Part shown: positions 6,760-11,008 of the stretch, piece by piece
How the letters are laid out: every line of letters starts with the position of its first letter
How positions within the stretch are numbered: the first letter of the stretch is position 1
NCBI GenBank assembly: GCA_002708525.1
Contig: PAOP01000006.1
Coordinates: 11,986-22,993, forward strand
DNA: 11,008 nt
Reading direction: 5' to 3'
Source: Candidatus Pelagibacter sp.
Lineage (GTDB): Bacteria; Pseudomonadota; Alphaproteobacteria; Pelagibacterales; Pelagibacteraceae
Program-made: the position numbers and the translations under genes
The notes under the pieces: generated by a model
The model's database searches: none
Seen by the model: the letters and a program-made list of their open reading frames with translations, nothing else
What the model was told of the DNA's origin: nothing

Positions 6760-7016
6760 ACAAAAAATATTTGTAGAGAATGAATTTTTTTTTTTATTTC
6801 ATCTTCAAGTAATTTAAATATTATTTTATTACTTTGGATTTTATTCATAGCTTTAAATTCTTTAGATATTATTGTTAATTTTATATGAAATTTATCTTTT
6901 TGATTTGAAGCATGGTTTTTATGTAAGAATGATTTATCTTCAACTTTAACACTCTCAATATTTTTATTTGCTAAAACTTTACTTTTTATTAAATTTGAAA
7001 GAATATTAAAATTCAT
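6756..7016 (-). CDS. bolA: BolA-family protein, divergent
   Basis: This 86-residue protein is a small BolA/YrbA-type member with an alpha-beta KH-like fold. BolA proteins partner monothiol glutaredoxins in Fe-S and iron homeostasis, and some bind DNA. Visible signatures are VKVEDKSFLHKNHA (24-36), corresponding to the VxDxSxxHxGH loop, FHIKLTIISKEFKAMNK (43-59), corresponding to FxVxIVSxxFxGxxx, and the C-terminal IHSLQI, which keeps the invariant His (His79). The highly conserved RHR before the third helix is absent (QSNK at 61-64), so binding properties could differ. It is divergent from the J-domain gene by only 17 bp and convergent with aroB with shared stop codons. A bolA-dnaJ-cobS-cobT neighbourhood is, as I recall, common in alphaproteobacteria, supporting the call. 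The protein is short but complete at both ends. Confidence 0.88.
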   Translation of the reverse strand: MNFNILSNLIKSKVLANKNIESVKVEDKSFLHKNHASNQKDKFHIKLTIISKEFKAMNKIQSNKIIFKLLEDEIKKKIHSLQIFFV

Positions 7017-7033
7017 AACTTATTTTATACTGA
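7017..7033. promoter_or_regulatory. 17-bp divergent start region with overlapping -10-like boxes
   Basis: Both bolA (minus) and the J-domain gene (plus) begin here. TATAAA on the minus strand (7024-7029) lies 7 bases before the bolA ATG, which would make a transcript starting at or next to its start codon, i.e. leaderless. TATACT on the plus strand (7026-7031) overlaps it but sits too close to its ATG for a standard start. I found no convincing -35 for either. The true promoters may lie inside the opposing coding regions. Confidence 0.3.
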
Positions 7034-7567
7034 ATGAAAAATATTTGCGACTGGAAAAATTGTAATGAAGAAGGAGTCTATAAAGCTCCAAGAGAAAGAG
7101 ATAATAGTAAGAATTATAGGTTATTATGTTTAGAGCATGTCAAAGAATTTAATAAAAATTGGAATTATTTTTCTGGTATGAACGACCAACAAATTTATGA
7201 TTTTTTAAAATCTGATTTAACTTGGCATAAACCAACTCAAAGTTTTAGTTCCTCGGATAATTTTTTTAAAGTTTTATGGAATAATGCTTTAAAAGATGAA
7301 TTAGGAAAAATAAAGTTTAACCAAGATTTGGAATATATGAATAAATTTAGATTCAACAGCAGCGACATTAAAGCATTCAGTATACTAGGAATTTCAGTAG
7401 GATTAAAATGGGAAAAAATTCAAGAGAAGTTTAAAAAGCTTGTCAAAAAATTCCACCCTGATATGAATGCTGGAAATAAAAAGTTTGAAGATAAGCTTAA
7501 AGTAATTACTCTAGCTTATACTCAACTAAAAAATACATATAGAAATAAAATTGATAACAAATATTGA
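7034..7567 (+). CDS. Zinc-ribbon/J-domain (DnaJ-like) co-chaperone upstream of cobS
   Basis: The 177-residue protein combines two parts. The N-terminal part has C-x4-C and C-x2-H pairs (Cys5, Cys10, Cys32, His35), a probable small zinc-binding unit. It is followed by a Trp/aromatic-rich segment ([19 protein letters not shown]). The C-terminal part (about 116-175) is a J domain: helix [11 protein letters not shown], helix [20 protein letters not shown] with the HPD tripeptide at 141-143 that stimulates Hsp70 ATPase, then [19 protein letters not shown] domain at the C-terminus differs from canonical DnaJ, which has it first. It is probably an adaptor that hands specific clients to DnaK. Genes of this architecture precede cobS in many alphaproteobacteria, as I recall. 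The gene ends in TGA and overlaps cobS by 17 bp, so the two are likely coupled. The client is unknown; the CobS/CobT complex is an attractive guess. Confidence 0.9.
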   Translation: MKNICDWKNCNEEGVYKAPRERDNSKNYRLLCLEHVKEFNKNWNYFSGMNDQQIYDFLKSDLTWHKPTQSFSSSDNFFKVLWNNALKDELGKIKFNQDLEYMNKFRFNSSDIKAFSILGISVGLKWEKIQEKFKKLVKKFHPDMNAGNKKFEDKLKVITLAYTQLKNTYRNKIDNKY

Positions 7568-8525
7568 ACAAGCACCGGATATTAAAGTCTCAATCAAACA
7601 AACTTTTGGTTTTGAAAGTGATATGGAGATTGATGCTTATTCTAAAAAATCAGAATACGTTCCTGAGATAGACAAAAGTTATAAATTTGATAAAGATACA
7701 ACTCTAGCAATTTTATCAGGTTTTGCATTTAATAAAAGGGTCTTAGTCCAAGGATATCATGGTACTGGTAAATCAACTCATATAGAACAAATTGCAGCAA
7801 GACTAAATTGGCCATGTATTAGAATAAATTTAGATAGTCATGTAAGTAGGATTGATCTTATAGGAAAAGATTCAATTATTATTAAAGATGGTAAACAAGT
7901 AACTGAATTTAAGGAAGGTATACTGCCTTGGTCAATTCAAAATCCAATTGCGCTGGTATTTGACGAATATGATGCGGGAAGACCAGATGTTATGTTTGTA
8001 ATTCAAAGAGTATTAGAAGCTGAGGGTAATTTTACACTTCTTGATAAAAATAAAGTTATAAAACAAAATAAATACTTTAGGCTTTTTGCTACTTCTAATA
8101 CTGTAGGTTTAGGAGATACAACTGGTCTTTATCATGGAACACAACAGATTAACCAGGGACAAATGGATAGATGGAATATTGTAACAACGTTAAATTATTT
8201 AAGTTTAGATAAAGAAATGGAAATTATTTTAGGTAAGAACAAAAACTACAATAATCAAAAAGGTAAAGAGAAAGTTGCTAATATGATTAAAGTCGCTACT
8301 TTGACAAGAAAAGGTTTTATCGCTGGTGATATATCGACTGTTATGAGTCCAAGAACAGTATTACACTGGGCAGAAAATGCAGAAATATTTAAAGATACTG
8401 GTTACGCATTTAGAGTTACTTTTTTAAATAAATGTGATGAAGTAGAAAAAAGTACTATTGCCGAATATTATCAAAGATGTTTTGGTGAAGAGTTGCCAGA
8501 ATCTATGATTAATATTCAAATTTAA
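7551..8525 (+). CDS. cobS: CobS-like AAA+ ATPase (cobaltochelatase subunit family)
   Basis: CobS is the AAA+ motor of aerobic cobaltochelatase (CobN-CobS-CobT), related to magnesium chelatase BchI and MoxR ATPases. The 324 residues contain the N-terminal family segment [22 protein letters not shown] (9-30), Walker [10 protein letters not shown] (68-76), Walker B ALVFDEYD (134-141), sensor-1 FATSNT (Asn183), a candidate arginine finger in QMDRWN (Arg207), and [11 protein letters not shown] near residue 277. All ATPase residues are intact and the length is normal. The start is a TTG at 7551: the next ATG (7623) would cut away the conserved N-terminal motif, and no ATG or GTG exists closer. The start overlaps the J-domain gene by 17 bp. 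The TAA stop directly abuts the cobT ATG. Whether it serves cobalt insertion is uncertain, since no other B12 gene is visible. Confidence 0.94.
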   Translation: MITNIEQAPDIKVSIKQTFGFESDMEIDAYSKKSEYVPEIDKSYKFDKDTTLAILSGFAFNKRVLVQGYHGTGKSTHIEQIAARLNWPCIRINLDSHVSRIDLIGKDSIIIKDGKQVTEFKEGILPWSIQNPIALVFDEYDAGRPDVMFVIQRVLEAEGNFTLLDKNKVIKQNKYFRLFATSNTVGLGDTTGLYHGTQQINQGQMDRWNIVTTLNYLSLDKEMEIILGKNKNYNNQKGKEKVANMIKVATLTRKGFIAGDISTVMSPRTVLHWAENAEIFKDTGYAFRVTFLNKCDEVEKSTIAEYYQRCFGEELPESMINIQI

Positions 8526-10316
8526 ATGAATAAAGAAGATATTGTTAAGCAAAAATTTAAAACAGCACTCATATCAACTGTAAAAGCTATTTCTGGTGAT
8601 CTAGAAATTGATAATAAAAAAAATAACTCCAAAATTTCAGAATTAAAAATTAGTCAATTAGAAAATATATATGACAAAAATCAATTTACTAAATTAAGAG
8701 CAGAAACTGATTCTGAGGCTTTAAAAATAAAATTTTCTGATGAAAATATACTTAGTAAAAATTTACCATCAAATGTTTCTTGTCAAACATTGTATAAAAT
8801 CTCAGAAAAAATAAGATACGAACTTTTGGGGTCTGAAATGTTAAAAGGTATTGCAAAAAATTTTAAGCAAAACTACCAAAACAAAATAATTACAGAAAAG
8901 CCAGATAATATAAGCAAAAAAGAAGAGGCTAATATCACTGATGCTTTTGAATATTATTTAATCAATAAGTTTTTCAATGTTGAGCTTAATGCAAATTGTA
9001 AAAAAATCTTGAGTTTTTGGAAAAAAGATTTTGATGATTCTGTTGAGGAACATATAGATTATCTAAAAACACAGTTAGAAAATCAAGAAGTATATAACTC
9101 AAAATTCTCAAAAATTTTAGAAAATATGAAAATATTTGAATCTGAAAAAAATGACGAAAAAAAAGAAACTCAACAAGATAATCAGGATTCGAATGGAGAT
9201 GCAAAAAATGAAAATGATGAGTCTGATAATAAAGATCAAGCCACTGATGAGGGATCTGAGCAAGATGGAGTTGACGGCTCTGAAGATATGAATGAGTTCA
9301 GAATGGATGAACAGTTGGACGATGGATCTGAAGATAAAGAAACAAAAAATACAGTTCAAAAAAAGATAATAGGAACAAGTGAAAAAGATTATAAAGTGTA
9401 TACAAGTGAGTATGATGAGATATCAAAAGCAGAAACACTGGAAACTGATGAAGAAATTTCAAAATTAAGAAGGAATCTTGACCAGCAATTAACAAGTTTT
9501 CAAGATCTAATAACAAAATTAGCTAACAAATTACAACGGCAATTACTTGCAAAACAAAACCGATCTTGGGAATTTGATTTAGAAGAAGGTTTACTTGATA
9601 GTTCTAAATTACCTAGAATTATAATTGATCCATATAATTCATTATCATTTAAAAAAGAAAAAGACTTTGAATTTAAAGATACTGTTGTAACTTTATTAAT
9701 TGATAACTCTGGCTCAATGAGAGGAAGACCTATAACCATAGCGGCGCTTTGTGCTGATATTCTCTCGAGAACATTAGAAAGATGCTCAGTAAAAGTTGAA
9801 ATATTAGGTTTTACTACAAAAAATTGGAAGGGTGGAAAAAGTAGAGAAGACTGGAACAAAAATGGTAAATTGAAAAATCCAGGAAGACTAAATGATCTTA
9901 GACATATTATTTATAAATCAGCTGATACACACTGGAGGCAATCTAAAAAGAATTTAGGTTTAATGCTTAAAGAGGGTTTGTTAAAAGAAAATATTGATGG
10001 TGAAGCTATAACATGGGCTTTTAACAGATTAAAAAAAAGAAAAGAAGAGAGAAAAATACTTATGGTTATATCAGATGGTGCTCCTGTTGATGACTCAACT
10101 TTATCTGTAAATTCAGGTGATTTCTTGGAAAAACATTTAAAAAAAGTTGTAAAATTTATAGAAAATAAAAGTGACACTGAGATCCTAGCTATTGGAATTG
10201 GTCATGATGTTTCAAGATACTATGACAAAGCAATTAAAATTACAGACGTTCAAGAATTAGGTGATGTTATGGTTGGTCAGCTCAGCGGATTATTTGATAA
10301 AAAAAAACTTCATTAA
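8526..10316 (+). CDS. cobT: CobT-like VWA-domain protein (cobaltochelatase subunit family)
   Basis: CobT partners CobS in the cobaltochelatase ATPase ring, like BchD with BchI. The 596-residue protein has an N-terminal helical region (1-200) and a highly acidic, Asp/Glu/Asn-rich low-complexity linker (about 208-275). A helical neck follows ([19 protein letters not shown] onward). The C-terminal von Willebrand A domain spans about 385-590. The VWA metal site is intact: DNSGSM at 393-398 (MIDAS DxSxS), GFTT, and [15 protein letters not shown] with Asp517. The stretches [34 protein letters not shown] and [11 protein letters not shown] are characteristic of CobT rather than of generic VWA proteins. 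It follows cobS with no gap (TAA then ATG) and no Shine-Dalgarno, so translation must be coupled. The stop interlocks with that of the convergent histidine kinase (TTAA, 10313-10316). The acidic linker is normal for the family. Confidence 0.94.
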   Translation: MNKEDIVKQKFKTALISTVKAISGDLEIDNKKNNSKISELKISQLENIYDKNQFTKLRAETDSEALKIKFSDENILSKNLPSNVSCQTLYKISEKIRYELLGSEMLKGIAKNFKQNYQNKIITEKPDNISKKEEANITDAFEYYLINKFFNVELNANCKKILSFWKKDFDDSVEEHIDYLKTQLENQEVYNSKFSKILENMKIFESEKNDEKKETQQDNQDSNGDAKNENDESDNKDQATDEGSEQDGVDGSEDMNEFRMDEQLDDGSEDKETKNTVQKKIIGTSEKDYKVYTSEYDEISKAETLETDEEISKLRRNLDQQLTSFQDLITKLANKLQRQLLAKQNRSWEFDLEEGLLDSSKLPRIIIDPYNSLSFKKEKDFEFKDTVVTLLIDNSGSMRGRPITIAALCADILSRTLERCSVKVEILGFTTKNWKGGKSREDWNKNGKLKNPGRLNDLRHIIYKSADTHWRQSKKNLGLMLKEGLLKENIDGEAITWAFNRLKKRKEERKILMVISDGAPVDDSTLSVNSGDFLEKHLKKVVKFIENKSDTEILAIGIGHDVSRYYDKAIKITDVQELGDVMVGQLSGLFDKKKLH

Positions 10317-11008
10317 ACTTCAATTAAATCTTTATTAAACCACTCTATTTTAACTTCTGCTCCTCCTCTTGTCTCAGAGTTTCTGAACAACAATTTAGCA
10401 GAATTTTTCTCAAGCAACGTTTTTCCAATAAATAAACCCAATCCTAACCCAGTTTTATTACTTTTTATAGATAAAGATTTTATATAAGGTTCCCCAATTT
10501 TATCTATTATATCTTTTGGAAATCCAGGTCCATCATCTTCAATTATTACCTGTGATATTTCGCTATCAGTTCTCAAAGAAATATAAATATTTTTTTTTGA
10601 AAATTTATTAGCATTTCCAATAAAATTTCTTAATCCATAAATAATCTCAACTGATTTACGAATATGAAATGGGTTTGCATTTTGTTCAATATCAATATCA
10701 AAATTCTTATCTGATATTGCCTGAAATGAGTTTATTATTTCTTTTAAATATTCATATAATCCAAAATCTTTATCTAAAAAGTCATCATCAACACTAGGAT
10801 TTAAGGTTAATTTTTTTAGTATCTGATTACATCTTTCGACTTGACTAACTAATAATTCAATATCTTTATTAACCTCTTTTTTATCTTTAAATTGCTCATA
10901 CAGATCTTGGGAAATTATTTTTATAGTCGAAAGTGGAGTGCCTAAAGAATGTGCTGCTGCAGCTGCTTGGCCACCTAAAGATACTAACTCATGCTCTTTT
11001 GATATTTC
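10313..11008 (-). CDS. regB: RegB/PrrB/ActS-type redox sensor histidine kinase, 5'-truncated
   Basis: This is the C-terminal 231 residues of a histidine kinase, open through the window's last base; the N-terminal membrane sensor is not included. The phospho-acceptor motif [18 protein letters not shown] is the alanine-rich H-box peculiar to RegB/PrrB/ActS, global regulators of redox and energy metabolism that phosphorylate RegA-type regulators. The His codon is 10949-10951. A Cys in QVERCNQIL (codon 10829-10831) lies exactly 40 residues after that His, the spacing of His225 and redox-active Cys265 in Rhodobacter RegB. The ATP-binding domain follows: N-box [20 protein letters not shown] (G1), and [15 protein letters not shown] (G2). 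The residue after the His is Ser (codon TCT), where the family has Glu. The TTG at 10576 is internal to the kinase domain. The stop shares TTAA with cobT. The gene symbol rests on the H-box and Cys; the sensor domain is unseen. Confidence 0.9.
   Translation of the reverse strand, partial: EISKEHELVSLGGQAAAAAHSLGTPLSTIKIISQDLYEQFKDKKEVNKDIELLVSQVERCNQILKKLTLNPSVDDDFLDKDFGLYEYLKEIINSFQAISDKNFDIDIEQNANPFHIRKSVEIIYGLRNFIGNANKFSKKNIYISLRTDSEISQVIIEDDGPGFPKDIIDKIGEPYIKSLSIKSNKTGLGLGLFIGKTLLEKNSAKLLFRNSETRGGAEVKIEWFNKDLIEV

Noticed and set aside
9151..9351. Acidic low-complexity stretch in cobT as a sign of fusion or decay
   Set aside because: CobT proteins normally carry an acidic linker between the N-terminal region and the VWA domain, and the frame is open on both sides.
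9500..9859. 119-residue frame antisense to cobT
   Set aside because: Mirror of the conserved CobT VWA region with no recognisable domain. The other antisense frames over cobT (8986-9516, 9911-10177) and the small plus-strand frames over the exported-protein gene (3242-3439, 4659-4880) are dismissed for the same reason.
10313..10576. A separate 87-residue protein starting at TTG 10576
   Set aside because: The frame continues upstream without a stop to the window end and encodes the H-box and N-box, so this is the C-terminus of one histidine kinase.

Overview
The window is a very AT-rich, tightly packed bacterial chromosome segment. By my count fewer than 150 of its 11,008 bases lie between genes. 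The set and order of genes fit an alphaproteobacterium: def-fmt-truA, aroK-aroB, bolA next to a J-domain gene, cobS-cobT, and a RegB/PrrB-type histidine kinase. The extreme AT bias, weak or absent Shine-Dalgarno sequences, overlapping genes and lack of terminators point to a genome-streamlined marine lineage such as SAR11 (Pelagibacterales) or a close ecological equivalent. That placement is inference. TGA is used as a stop (end of the J-domain gene) and TGG encodes Trp, so the code is standard.

Layout. (1) Positions 1-1021, plus strand: the 3' part of a histone-deacetylase-family amidohydrolase gene, then a SET-domain protein-lysine methyltransferase with an intact post-SET zinc site. (2) Positions 1011-5062, minus strand: an apparent five-gene operon. 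In transcription order it holds a 47-residue membrane-anchored protein (too short for routine calling), a 578-residue exported protein of unknown function, peptide deformylase, Met-tRNA formyltransferase and tRNA pseudouridine synthase A. (3) A 97-bp divergent promoter region at 5063-5159, the longest non-coding stretch. (4) Positions 5160-6759, plus strand: aroK-aroB of the shikimate pathway. (5) bolA on the minus strand, divergent by only 17 bp from a plus-strand operon of a zinc-ribbon/J-domain protein, CobS (AAA+ ATPase) and CobT (VWA protein), positions 7034-10316. (6) From 10313 to the end, minus strand: the catalytic core of a RegB/PrrB/ActS redox histidine kinase. Its N-terminal sensor lies beyond the window.

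How the genes work together. def and fmt act at the two ends of the N-formylmethionine cycle, and truA modifies tRNA. aroK and aroB are two steps of chorismate synthesis. CobS and CobT normally form the ATPase part of the aerobic cobaltochelatase CobNST. No other B12 gene is seen here, and the co-transcribed J-domain protein suggests a chaperone-like AAA+/VWA machine. If this is SAR11, which does not make B12, CobS/CobT may have another job.

Points most worth a second look are: the CobS/CobT/J-domain operon; the HDAC-like/SET pair; the RegB-like kinase, which keeps the redox cysteine at the expected spacing but has Ser instead of Glu after the phospho-accepting His; the overlooked 47-residue membrane protein; and three convergent gene pairs that all overlap at their 3' ends, two of them sharing a single TTAA as both stop codons. 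No RNA gene, mobile element, CRISPR array or intrinsic terminator was seen.
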